From positions 57,363,501-57,427,500 of the forward strand of contig NW_024466599.1 in the NCBI RefSeq assembly GCF_017591425.1: a stretch of DNA of 64,000 bases, written 5' to 3'. The DNA is from Ochotona curzoniae (Eukaryota > Chordata > Mammalia > Lagomorpha > Ochotonidae). Shown one piece after another: positions 46,319 through 57,181 of the stretch. The notes beneath the pieces are model-generated. The model ran no database searches. It was not told the origin of the DNA and saw nothing but the letters and a program-made list of their open reading frames with translations. The translations under genes were made by a program, and so were the position numbers. Within the stretch, counting starts at the first letter, position 1; each line of letters opens with the position of its first letter.

Positions 46319-49082
46319 GCTTAAAGTACAGATGTGAATACAAGCAGTTAAGATTGTCAGAAAGTGAAGTTAGAGCACTCAAGCAATACCGAGAAAATAT
46401 GAGTATAGCTTGAATGATTGGGAAGATGGAGACTTCACTTCTCTGAAACTTTCTGCGAGAAATAGTCATGTAGATATGATGAGAGAAGATGGCAACAGCA
46501 TAAATCTAAAAACCAGCTTTCTGATTTTCTCAGTAACCAGTATGTGTTTGGTTCTTAATAGCATTTAAGTGGTTAACGTGTGACAATTTGCTAGTGACAG
46601 CAACCAATTCCTTTCACTTGAACTTCACAGAAACAAAATCTTGATACACCTATAAGGTTATATTTTTGTGGAGTTCAAATACGTCTACATGAATCAACTC
46701 TTTTTTTTTTTTAATTCTAGGGTACTCTAGGAAAGCACATGCAATTGCCAAGATAGTAGATAAAGATGAGGCAGAGGGCAGAAAAGTCTTAGCGCATGAA
46801 CTTCACAGCTATGCGTTTCTTATATACAAGCATGTCCACTTTTGATCACTTGGGGGTTTTTCACATCACCATTACACTAGAGTCTAGGAGATGAAAAATT
46901 CCATCTTAAAATACATTTTCAGTAATAGCCAATATATTATTGAAATGCATGGAGAATTGCATATAACCTCTTCAAGTTTCAACACAAGAATTTGATACAT
47001 CATGACAATGCAAGTCACATAGTAATCCGTCCCTCAATAGGGTTCAGCAAGTGATAAAAAGAAATACTTGGAAATATATGTTTAATAATACCTATGACCG
47101 CCATCCAAAAAGTACACATAGCACAAAACCCCAGGAGATTTTGGTCATTTTCATAGCAATGAGGTCTAGGAAATAGATCAGAGAGTGAACTCATTTGTGG
47201 TAGCATAACAATATGTTTCCTTCAAAAATGACACTGTACCAGCAGTGTCTGTGCACACTTAAACGAGACTGAAGGAATGATGACTCCTTATGAAGGACTA
47301 TACTGTTGTAGTAACACAGGGAAAAAGTTGTCTAGGGGTGGAAATTTGAGGGGGGAATTTAAAATAAAGTAAAATAAGATACACCTAATTTATGGAATAC
47401 TTTCAATCATTCAATTCAAAAGTGGTGTAGGTTTCTGCCAAAGATAGTTAAGGAGCTCCCACCCCTCCTTTGTCTTCATTCCATCAGTATTGATCATGTG
47501 CTGATTTACAAGCTCCTATTAAAACACCAGGGATCCTTTGACTGAAGACAGTGGGAACATGGAAGAAACACAGTTTACAGAATGTCCCCTGATATCTGAG
47601 CAGCTCAACCAGGCATGAGCAAAAACACGTTAGGTGCCTGAGCTGTTCATCTACTGATGTGTTACTCTTCTTGCCTAAGCAGAGATTCCTGAAGTGAGAA
47701 ATAAGACACAACTCCCAAAATATAAACAAGATCTGTCTATGAAGTCTTTTTCTCAGAGAAGAACACACGGAATAACCTTATGAAGAAATATTCTTTTCAT
47801 TTGTCAGCTTGGTTTTACCATCCAAGATCAGTCATAATATTTTCTTTTTGCACAATACCTTATCATTTTACAAGACTCTTTTAAGATGTAGTGATGTGAT
47901 TGGAACAAGTAGATAACTCCAACATTCCATTTTTACTTAATTAAAACAAGAGCAATACACCATTAAGGTAAATTATTATGTTACGACTCTGAGAAAATTA
48001 TTCACCAAGATAGAGAATCTTAGTACATTAGATATGATTTCTTTCCACAAATTCAAATATATCTGCAGTCCACAGTAGGATATTTGATAATCATGCCTTC
48101 CATAATTGTTCTGCATGTTCTTTGAAGATATTTATTTTTTCTATTAATAAAAAATCTTTTAGTATAGAGATCTAATATTAAAAATTTTTGAAAGACATTC
48201 ATTTTGACAATAGAGATGTATTTTTAAAGTAAATTTAGATTATTTTTGATGATGCTTACATAATTAAGAAGGATGCATGCCCTTGTGGACCACCAATTAG
48301 GGTGAGGAATTTTAAGCAATAGGGGAAGATGGATGACACAGCTCTTTCTAATCTCCCTTTTTCTTCATATACCTGGGAAAAGTTGGGAGGAAGAGGAGAG
48401 GGCTGCTTTCAGCAACCCAACTGCATTGGTATCCAGGAATGAGGGACAGTCACTCAATGTCATCTCAGGATCCCTAATCTGGAGCATATTTTGAGGATTC
48501 TGCTTAAGTGGCTTGGATAGTTCTGAGATGTTGCTGGTTTTATTGCTCCAAGATTGAGGAAATCCTTGCAAGATCCATTGGCTGACATATTCCACCTTAG
48601 AGTCTCCACTAGCCCAGATACTTGCTGTCAAAGCTTGAATGGGAAAGCTGTCCAATCTATTCTGTCTCCCCACCCCCTGCCCACGGTACTAGACGACTTT
48701 TGCGGGCCTCAATGAACTAGTTTGTTGTGTCCCCCATGAGCAAGTTGGCATGCCATCTACTGCACAGCCTTCAACAACCAAGGAGACCCAGTTCTGACAT
48801 AAATGATCTGTTTTAAATATTATAAACTATGCTTAGAGAAGGTATATATATCAAATTTCAGTCTCAAGGAAAGAACCCAGATAAATCTTTAAGGTAAACT
48901 AAAGTATTTTTTGCTTAAACCTGTGTTTTCCTGATTCAAAACTACTAATATCATGTACTATATTATGAATAGTTTATAGTTTCATTATGATAATTCAAAA
49001 CAAAAGAACTCTATTATTTATGAGTGATAACTTTATATTTGAGAACATAGCAAGGAAAAAGTATTCTATAAATCCATAACAT
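46319..49082. other. Unassigned sequence, 2.8 kb
   Basis: One of the longest stretches with no recognised repeat. Two minus-strand frames stand out by length only: 94 codons at 47484-47768 and 102 codons at 48365-48673, the second in a GC-richer patch (see findings). Confidence 0.4.
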
Positions 49083-49408
49083 GGGCCAACCTAGTGACCA
49101 AGGTAATTCTCTACCCGCATTGCCCACATTCTTTAGGGGTACCTGTTCAAGTTCTGGTTGTTCCACTTCTCATCCAGCTCACTGCTTATAGCTTGGGAAA
49201 GCAGGGGAGGATGGCTCATATCTTAGGCCCCTGCACCCATGTGGGAGACCCAGAAGATAGTCCTGGTTCCCAGATTCAGCTCAGCTCAGCTCTGGCCATT
49301 GCAGCCATTTTGGAGAGGGAACCAGAGGACAGAAGTTCTCTCTCTGTGTCTCCCCCTCTCTCAATGTGTAACTCTTTCAAGTTAAATAAATAAATCTTTT
49401 AAAAAATT
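49083..49408 (+). mobile_element. CSINE, full length, diverged
   Basis: GGGCCAACCTAGTGACCAAGG head, TTATAGCTTGGGAAAGCAGG core, CACCCATGTGGGAGACCC, a CAGCTCAGCTCAGCTC triplication and AAATAAATAAATC tail. Confidence 0.92.
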
Positions 49409-49828
49409 AACATAAAAAGGACACAGCAGGCAAAGTGATAAGATGCAATCATGACATAAATGAAGGAAAATCAAATTTCTACATATGTCATAAACATTTT
49501 TAAATTAATGTTTGTCAATGCTTATTACACCAATATCATGTGAGATATCTGTTTTAATATTCAAAAAAGTGAACTGAATTGTTTATTTAGTAGAGGATTA
49601 AGCCTGAGCATATAAAGCAAATTTTAAAAATATTAAAAGAAAGGAAGAAAGTAGAAAGGAGGAAGAGTAGGAAGCATCATTATGGCGTTAAAATTGTGTA
49701 TATGAAATACATAAAATTTCTCGTTGTATAAATTGTGGGGAAAAGCATAAGAAAGTATACAAAGATGACTATCCTTTACTTTTTTGAACTTTGGTCCTTC
49801 AAAATGTGTGTTACAATGCATGCATCTT
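49409..49828. other. Unassigned sequence
   Basis: About 0.4 kb with a short purine-rich run (AAAGGAAGAAAGTAGAAAGG, near 49639). No element recognised. Confidence 0.5.
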
Positions 49829-50140
49829 GGGCCTGGCACAATAGTTCAGAAGCTAAATCCTTATTATACAAGTGCCAATTTCATATGGCACCAGTTTGTG
49901 TCCTAGCCACTCCAATTACCATCCACCTCCCTGACTGTGGCCTGGGTGAGAAAGCATCAGAAGATGGCCTAAAGCCTTGGGACCCTGCACCTATGTGACA
50001 GACCTGGAAGAATCTCCTGGCTCCTGACATCGGAGTGGCTCAGCTCCAGCCATTGTGGTCACTTGGGGAGTGAATCACCGGATGGAAGATCTTCCTCTCT
50101 ATAGCTCTGCCTTTCCAATAAAAAGAAATAATTTTTTTTA
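49829..50140 (+). mobile_element. CSINE, near full length
   Basis: GGGCCTGGCACAATAGTTCAG head, CATATGGCACCAGTTTG, CTGTGGCCTGGGTGAGAAAGC with a small insertion in the core, ATCACCGGATGGAAGATC and CTGCCTTTCCAATAAAAAG tail. Confidence 0.93.
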
Positions 50141-50484
50141 ATGAAAAAGTTTTTTAAAAGATTCATTTCAATATGTGCACCCACACATCGTAAAATCACC
50201 ACATTCTTATGTGATTTCTGTCCACTGATTTCTAGTTACAACGACAGGGTATTACAAACCTGAGACAAAGACTATTTGAAAGAATGTCAAGAAAGCACTT
50301 TTGCTAACTTCCAAGTAGTTCAAACTCAGAGCAGGACTAGTAGTCTTGGTCTTTGATGAGTAACTTTAAATTTTACAGAAAATGTCCTGAGATTTCTCAT
50401 TGTTAGGCTTGAACTGAGTTTGAGAACCAAGATACTATTCTCTATTTCAGGATACATTTGAAATCACTTGGAAGAGCAATTTCT
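50141..50484. other. Unassigned sequence
   Basis: About 0.35 kb without recognised elements. Confidence 0.5.
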
Positions 50485-50560
50485 GCTGAATCAGGTGAGG
50501 GTCTGGGTTGCCTTTAGGAAGACTGACATTTGCCCAAGGTGATTGGTGACACATCATTTC
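50485..50560 (-). mobile_element. MER5A-like hAT-Charlie relic
   Basis: TGCTGAATCAGGTGAGGGTC, AGACTGACATTTGCCCAAGG and TGATTGGTGACA parallel the reversed MER5A consensus (CTGATTCAGTAGGTCTGGG ... CCAGGTGATGCTGATG). Confidence 0.45.
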
Positions 50561-51000
50561 CAACTAAGTGGTTCTACTTGTTTTCTTCTATATTTAGGTT
50601 CTGTGATAACTGAGCATGAAAAAAAAGAAAGTACAAATATGCTCCAAACTACAGAATAAAACAAACTGTCAAATAAGCATTCAAATTATTACCATGTTGT
50701 TAGAAAACAACTAAAATTTTAAGTTCTATGGCCAGAATTCTGCTTTGTGACTCACGTGATGGACTTACCATGATCTTCTCTTAAATGTAGGCACTTTTGA
50801 TATTACCTGTCTCTACTTAAAGAAAATTAATGATTTGTGCATGATACCCCAAAATGGTGTTGTTAATCCCTCACCTATAACACAATCATTTACAATTAAT
50901 ACTATGTTAATGTTTCATTTGCAAAAAAAAGGTTTCTAAAGATGCTTGTTAATGAAGCATTAACTAAATGTAAATTAAAAATACATAAGTTCACAAATTT
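50561..51000. other. Unassigned sequence
   Basis: About 0.4 kb of AT-rich sequence leading into a polypurine tract. Nothing recognised. Confidence 0.5.
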
Positions 51001-51001
51001 A

Positions 51002-51150
51002 AAAGGAAAGAAAGAAGGAAAAAAGGAAATGAGGGGGGAGGGAGAAAGAAAGGGAAGTGAGGAGAAAGGAGGGAAGAGGAGGAGAGGACAAGAAACACAC
51101 TGTGAGGCAAGGCAAAGAGAGGTGAGGAAAGGTGGAGGAGAAGGGAGGGA
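51002..51150 (+). repeat. Polypurine (GGAAA/GAGGA) tract
   Basis: About 150 bases, nearly all A and G on this strand, broken mainly around 51089-51110 (ACACACTGTGAGGC). Units such as GGAAAGAAAG and GAGGAGAGG recur imperfectly. The 77-codon frame across it is low-complexity Lys/Glu/Gly/Arg and not a credible gene. Confidence 0.95.
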
Positions 51151-51258
51151 GTATCATATTCTTAGACTATTTTGATGAACTACCTTGGGTCTGTTGTTTT
51201 TGTATTAACAGTACATTAACAAGATAATTGGTGAGGATGGTGTTATAGAAATTATCAT

Positions 51259-51580
51259 GGGCTCAGCACAGTGGCCTAGCAGTTAAAGTCCTGGCCTTGA
51301 ATGCTCCAGGATCCCATACAGGTACTGGTTCTAATCTCTGCAGCCAATCTTCCCATCCAGCTCCCTGATTGTGGCCTGGGAAAGCAGTCGAGGATGGCCC
51401 AAAGCCTTGGGACCCTAAACCCTTGTGGAAGACCTGGAGGAAGTTCCAGGTTCCTGGCTTTGGGTCAGAACTGCACCAGCCAATTGGGGAATGAATCATC
51501 GGACAGAAGCTCTTCCTCTCTGTCTCTCCTCCTCTCTATATATCTGACTTTGCAATAAAAAATAAATAAGACGTTTAAGA
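51259..51580 (+). mobile_element. CSINE, full length, fairly young
   Basis: GGGCTCAGCACAGTGGCCTAG head, TGGTTCTAATCTCTGCAG at box B, GTGGCCTGGGAAAGCAGTCG core, ATCATCGGACAGAAGCTC and GCAATAAAAAATAAATAAG tail. AAATTATCAT before and AAACCATCAT after may be the target duplication. Confidence 0.96.
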
Positions 51581-52159
51581 AAAAGAAACCATCATACATT
51601 TTCTGTGACCCTGAAACTCTAATGTATGCATAAATTCATTATAAAACAAAAACCAATACAATGTAAACCTGAAATAAATATGCTCCTCCCAAGATGAATT
51701 ACTACAGAAATCTATTGAATGCTCAGTAAATGTTAGCTTTTGGATTAGGAATCAATTTCATGAATCCCTTTGTTGAATCCCCTCTTAAATCTTTAAGGAA
51801 ACTACCGATTTTTCTTCAACAGTTAGAAAGCAAAGCTATATATGTATATTAGTCACTACTCCAACCATGTTAAATACAACATTGTGAATCATTATATTTA
51901 GTTTGTCACACTGGTGATGTTGCCAAGCTTCTTTCCCATGTCTTTGATAATTAGATGAGTCACTTACTTTCTCCAGCCTGAAGTACTTGGGGGGTCCAGT
52001 ATCAGATGTATTTGTGAATGATGAGTCTCCATCAAGTCCATGCAAAGTATGTACTGTGAAAGCAATACATGGATTTCAAAGCTTTTATATAAATTTATCA
52101 CTTAATTCCATGTTTCCATTAAGGTTTTAAAGTATCGTTATATTTATAATTATTATTTT
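51581..52159. other. Unassigned sequence
   Basis: About 0.6 kb between a CSINE and an L1-like region. Nothing recognised. Confidence 0.5.
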
Positions 52160-53400
52160 GACTTGTCATGATGCACTTGGCCTCTTAGAACAGTTTTTGA
52201 CTCATTCTGTTTCACATTTCAATAAAGCTAGCCATTTCTGCTCACTTAGATTTCCAATTATTATGTACAATATGTTTTTCCATTTGACAGTCCTTCAGAT
52301 TTCATTGTCTATATCTCTTCGAAACTGGAAAAATTTTCAGTTATTTTATTGTTACATATTCATTTTTCTGCGCTTCTTACCAAAATGAACTTTTTAATTT
52401 TATCTCCATGAATGCTTTGAAATTCCTCAAATGCTTTTCTCTGTTGAATTTCTTATTCAAATTACAAATTATTTTCCTAATTTCATTGAATGACTTGTGT
52501 TCACTGAGATTTATCATTATTTAGGATTTCCTCTCAGGTATTTCAAACTGCATGTTACTAGAGATTCACTGTGTTCCTGTGAAGTCACATTTCCTTGCTT
52601 ATTTATGCTTCTTCTGATATCTATCAGCTCAAATAGTACAAGAATTACATTTCCAACTTAATAGATTGTCTTCCTGTCACAAGAAGAGGTGTTTTGTCAT
52701 TGTTTTTAATCCTGTGCTAGGATGTCAGTTGAACATTGTGTATTAGCGCTGATTCTGGGTGGACTTCTTATATGGACTCTGCACACTTTCTTCAAGCAAT
52801 GTCTATAACTGTACTAGAGGGCTGGGTTGTAGGAGTTGGTGAGTGTGATGTTCTAGGGCCATTTTACTGGAAGCAGGGCTGCCAAACACTTGCTGACAGG
52901 CTTGGAATAGATACCTGCAGATGTTGGAAGATGCTCAGATGTTCAGTGTTTTTTTCTGGCTAGTATGAGCACAGATATAATTGGTCTGCTGAATGGGTGG
53001 CAGGCTGCTCTGGAGAAACATGCCAATGCCTACAAGTTCTTGACAAGATGCAGTCATGTGTCCATGTGTCAGCCAGCTGACCCTCAACTTCCAGAGGCCA
53101 GGTCTAGTGCCCCGGAAGAGGAGGGAAGGGCACCCACTTCTTGGATCCCATCTCATTTCAATGTCTCCATATGCTAGATGTACTGGCTGCACAAAGGAAG
53201 ACCTTGGAGTTGCCAAGACAACATTTGGCAAAGGGAATTTTCTTTTTGCTTCTCTGTCCAGACTTAGGGATAAGAACTTTGCAGGTCATGCTCCCAGAAC
53301 AGGATAGTCACTTGAGTACTCATTCAAGACATTTCTTTATCAGCCCAGACACCTGGGGAACCCTATGACCCTTACCATGTTCAGGATTTAGAAATAAATT
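52160..53400 (-). mobile_element. Possible 5' region of an old L1, antisense
   Basis: The style of the text (TTCACTGTGTTCCTGTGAAGTC, TCCTTGCTTATTTATGC, GGCTGGGTTGTAGGAGTTGG) resembles reversed 5' UTR sequence of old L1s. I cannot align it to an ORF. GC content rises between 52800 and 53300, and overlapping frames of 70-98 codons occur there on both strands. Confidence 0.3.
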
Positions 53401-53887
53401 TAAAATCCTTAAAAAGCCCATGCCATTTCTCTTAAAGCAAGTGTCCAGTTGGACACTCTTCTTCCCTACTTCTTGGGGCAGCACTTCCCTATCACTGCTT
53501 TGAACAAAGATTCTGTTGTGCTTGCACCTGCTTCCTTTTCATTTCTATACTGAGTGGAGAATCCACAAAACTTTGCCTATAACACTTTCCCCTGTATAAG
53601 TTCCCCTTTTACTTGGAGGATGGCATCCCAAGTGGACTTTAGCCAGAGCAAGAGATGTTCTGCTGAGCATATTTTGTGTATAGTTGGGATTAAAGTGCTA
53701 AAGCTTCCAGTCAGAGTCTGGTAGAATGCTGATGGAAATACACTGTGAATATCTATAGGAAAAGATAATTTCTAGTTGTGGAATCAATTTTGAGATAGTA
53801 TCCAGTGATGGCAACTTAGGTCATGGCAGTGAGTGGGGCTCTGAGTATAGACAATTTTCTCAAATATATTAAGGATAAACAAAGATA
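53401..53887. other. Unassigned, possibly continuing the L1-like region
   Basis: GC-moderate sequence with CTTAAAAAGCCCATGCC near 53408 and several pyrimidine-rich patches. Could belong to the preceding element or to an LTR; no boundaries visible. Confidence 0.3.
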
Positions 53888-54037
53888 GCTGCTCTTATAT
53901 ATATGATACAGTTCCACAGGCACAAAGATTCTTCCCCCTACCACCACACTAGTTTTCTCTCATATTATTATAATACTACATCCTTTAGCAACAGTCACAA
54001 GTCCATTTAAGTATATAACATTGTAGGTATAGACAAT
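53888..54037 (-). mobile_element. L1 3' UTR, antisense
   Basis: GATACAGTTCCACAGGC is the reverse of the L1 terminal motif seen at 15.8 kb, followed by a C-rich stretch (TTCTTCCCCCTACCACC), the reverse of the G-rich tract. The element stops before the next SINE, so it is strongly 5'-truncated. Confidence 0.62.
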
Positions 54038-54312
54038 GGTAAAAAGGCAGAGAGAAAGAGGCAAAGAGAGGTCATTGATCCACTGGTTCACTCCCTGAAC
54101 ATCCACAACATCTAGGGCTGAGCCAAGATAAAACCGGGGCTAGGAACTCAGTTACATCTCAGAAATACGGGTACTCAAGATTAGCTGCTCCCTCCTAGGG
54201 AACACATTACCAGAAAGGTGAAGCTGGAAAATGAGTTGGAACTGCAACACAGCCGTCCAACATGGGATATGGGCATACACTGTGGTGTCCTAACAGCTGG
54301 GCCAAATGTCAG
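54038..54312 (-). mobile_element. Old lagomorph SINE, antisense
   Basis: AAAAGGCAGAGAGAAAGAGGC, ATCCACTGGTTCACTCCC, GGAACACATTACCAGAAAGG, CATGGGATATGGGCATAC and CTAACAGCTGGGCCAAATG follow the reversed older SINE. Confidence 0.87.
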
Positions 54313-54643
54313 CTGCAAGGATTCTAATTTTAAGCAAAATTTTATGGAAAAAATGGAAAAAATAAAACCACTCAATGCATTTTATGATATTAGCTCACTT
54401 TAGCCCAAAAGAATGGGCAGTGTATAAAAACAAAATCATGAAAATGGAAATAAAATCCTAAGTAATAATTAGAACAGTAGCCCGATAATATATTTTTTAC
54501 ATATGTGTGTGATGATTATTTTAAATAATCCATTTACTAAAACAGATTTTAAAAATATGAGTTTTAACTAGCTGGGAAGGAGGAATGGAATAGTCTGATC
54601 AAGCCAAGAAATACATGAAGCCCCAAGGAAAGCAATATTTTTT
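54313..54643. other. Unassigned AT-rich sequence
   Basis: About 0.3 kb without recognised elements. Confidence 0.5.
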
Positions 54644-54970
54644 ACAAGATTTATTTATTTTTATTGCAAAATCAGATACATAGAGAGGAGAAGAGACAGA
54701 GAGGAAGATCTTTCTTCTACTGATGCACTCCCCAAGTGAATGCAATGGCTGGAGCTGAGCCTATCCGAAGCCAGAAACCAGGAGCTTCTTCCGGGTCTCC
54801 CACACAGGTGGAGGGTCCCAAGGCTTTGGGCCATTCTCCACTGCTTTCCCAGGCCACAAGCAGGGAGCTGTATAGGAAGAAGGAGGCTGCTGGCATTAGA
54901 ATATGCGCCCATATGGGCTCCTGGAGCATTCAAGGCGATGACTTTAACTGCTAGTCTATGGTGCTAGGCC
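54644..54970 (-). mobile_element. CSINE, antisense, full length
   Basis: AAGATTTATTTATTTTTATTGC start, GAGAGGAAGATCTTTCTTC, CCAGGAGCTTCTTCCGGG, CTTTCCCAGGCCACAAGCAGG, GCCCATATGGGCTCC and GTGCTAGGCCC end. CCAAGGAAAG (54623-54632) and CCAGGAAAG (54970-54978) may be target duplications. A T18 run (54979-54996) follows the second copy. Confidence 0.95.
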
Positions 54971-55021
54971 CAGGAAAGTTTTTTTTTTTTTTTTTTAATG
55001 TCTGTCCTAAGGTGCTGAAAG

Positions 55022-55302
55022 AAGCCATTTAGCATATTGATCAAGGTCCTCATCCCAATCCAAATGCACAGGTTTGAGTGTGGTCTACTTACAATTCTGC
55101 TTCCAACTAATGTGCCTCCCAGGGGTTATCCGGTGATGGATCATTATGAGTCCTTGAAAACAATAAATGAGAATCAGATTGAGTTCTGGGTCCTCGGGGT
55201 TGGCAACGCCTACCACTCAATGTTGTATGCATTCTCATAAGTGAATCAGTAGATACAAGGGCTCTCCACCTTTTTCTCTCCTTCAAATTAATAAATAACT
55301 GG
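55022..55302 (+). mobile_element. Old lagomorph SINE
   Basis: GGTTTGAGTGTGGTCTAC, TTCTGCTTCCAACTAATGTGCC, TCCCAGGGGTTATCCGGTGATGG, TGAGTTCTGGGTCCTCG and CTTCAAATTAATAAATAAC. Matches the CTAATGTGCCTCCCAGG lineage. Confidence 0.78.
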
Positions 55303-56544
55303 AGGTATAGATCTGTTTCAATATGTCATATAAAACTGGCTCCAGGAACAGAACTCGGAAATCAAACTTCCATGCTACATCCTTACTCAATGCAAGGCTT
55401 TGGGTACCTGTTTCAGTCTTGCAGTATGTTAACTGAGAAATTAGGTTTTTATTGATTGATTGAGTTTTTTAAAGTTTGGTATTGTCAAAGAAAACTGCTG
55501 CAATAGGAAGAATGTTGAAAAGGGAGAAAGAATTGACCCTCTGTCCCTTTGACACTTAAAATATACATGTCTATATATAATATGTACTACATATAGCAGA
55601 TATATAGCATATTCAATGTGTTTTATTTGCGTGTGTATTTATATCTGTCACTAGATAGATACTGCTGGTTTCCTGTAAAAAATCCTTAAGATATCTTTTC
55701 ACCCTGTTGCTTCATAACTGTGCTATTATTAAGGAAACTAGTGACATTTTAAAACTAGCACTGCCTCGCCTCTCTAACAACTTTGGTAACATTTTCTCAA
55801 CTCCCACTGTTAGAGGATAGTCTATTCATTCTTGAACTGAAAGCTCTATTGCACTGTTTAATCCGTTTTTTCAGGTTTCTTTAATTGTTCTTTTCTAAAA
55901 ATGCTGCTCTGTGCAGGTTGACTTAGTATTCCTCAAATAAGTCTTTGATTTTCTTGCCTCCTTGTATTTCACTGATACATTTTGAGTGCAGCAGGCATTT
56001 TGCTCATCCACAGGTATTGGAATAATACTGCTAAAGCCTCAGGATCCTGCTGAAATCAAATCTGGATTACTGGTATGCTTTCAGTAATACTGTTTTAGAA
56101 TCTATTTCTCCTCTTTCTGTTAGATAATGGCAGGCATGAGCTAATCAAATGGGCTTCTTTAAGATAAAGAAAAAATCTATTAAATTCAGTTTTGGACAAT
56201 ACTGGAAACATCTAATATGTGAATAAATTATACCAGCAAAGGAATGTGATTCAAAAATGAATATGTCTTTATGGGGTAGCATTTGTTCGAGGTGTAGGAG
56301 AATATTCAAATGGACAGGACACAAGTCTCACCCTTTTCTGTAGTCTTCAGTTTAACAGCTGTCTTATTATCAATGTAGCAATCATTAGTTGTACTTGAAT
56401 CATAGGGTAAATGTGAAGAATGAGCACAATATGCAAATAATAGGTATATGTAAGATTATCAAAATTATTCTAACCCAAAATGATTGATCAGGTCACTAGT
56501 TATATTTAGTTACATATAAATATATAGAGATAAACATATATATT
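55303..56544. other. Unassigned AT-rich sequence, 1.2 kb
   Basis: A TA-rich patch lies at about 55561-55620. No recognised element elsewhere. Confidence 0.5.
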
Positions 56545-56827
56545 AATATTTATCTATTTTTCTTAGATGTACACAGAACGAAAGACAGAGAAAAAAAATC
56601 TTTCATCTGATTGTTACTCCCCAAATGGATGCAATGGCCAGAGCTGAGGCAATCTAAAGCCAGGAGTTCCTTCTGGGTATTCCACATGTGTATAGGATTC
56701 TAAGGCACTGTGCAATCCTCTACTGCTTTCTCAGGCCATAACCAGGGAGCTAGATGGGAAGTGGAGCAGTGCCCATGTGGTATGACAGTGCTTAGAAGTA
56801 GTGAAGCAGGCAGTTGAGCCATTACCC
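56545..56827 (-). mobile_element. CSINE, antisense, diverged
   Basis: GTTACTCCCCAAATGGATGC, AAAGCCAGGAGTTCCTTC, CTACTGCTTTCTCAGGCC and CATAACCAGGGAGCTAGATGG. Part of the box B region is deleted (AGTGGAGCAGTGCCCATG). A (GT)n run at 56834-56848 follows the 5' end. Confidence 0.9.
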
Positions 56828-56867
56828 CTGGTTTGTGTGTGTGTGTGTATCTATATAAAAGGCTATA

Positions 56868-57181
56868 TTTTTTTTTATTGGAAAGTCAGATGTACACAGA
56901 GGAGGATAGACAAAGAGGAAGATCTTCCATCCGTTGATTTACTCTCCAAGCAGCCATAACAGCTGGAGTTGAGCCAATCTGAAGCCAGGAACCAGGAGCT
57001 TCCTCTGGGTCTTCCACATGGGTGCAGAGTACAGAGGCCTTGGGCCATCCTCAACTGCATTCCCGGGCCACAAGCAGGGAGCAGGATGGAAAGCGGCTGC
57101 AGGGATCAGAATAGGTGCTTATATAGGATGCTGGTGGGTACAAGGTGAAGACTTTTGTTGTTAGGCTACTGTGCTGGGCCC
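56868..57181 (-). mobile_element. CSINE, antisense, full length
   Basis: TTTTTTTATTGGAAAGTCAG start, GAAGATCTTCCATCCGTTG, AACCAGGAGCTTCCTCTGG, GGGCCACAAGCAGGGAGC, TATAGGATGCTGGTGGG and GTGCTGGGCCC end. Only about 40 bp separates it from the previous antisense SINE. Confidence 0.94.

Noticed and set aside
50942..51175. 77-codon Lys/Glu/Gly/Arg-rich frame
   Set aside because: Low-complexity translation of a polypurine tract, not a credible protein.
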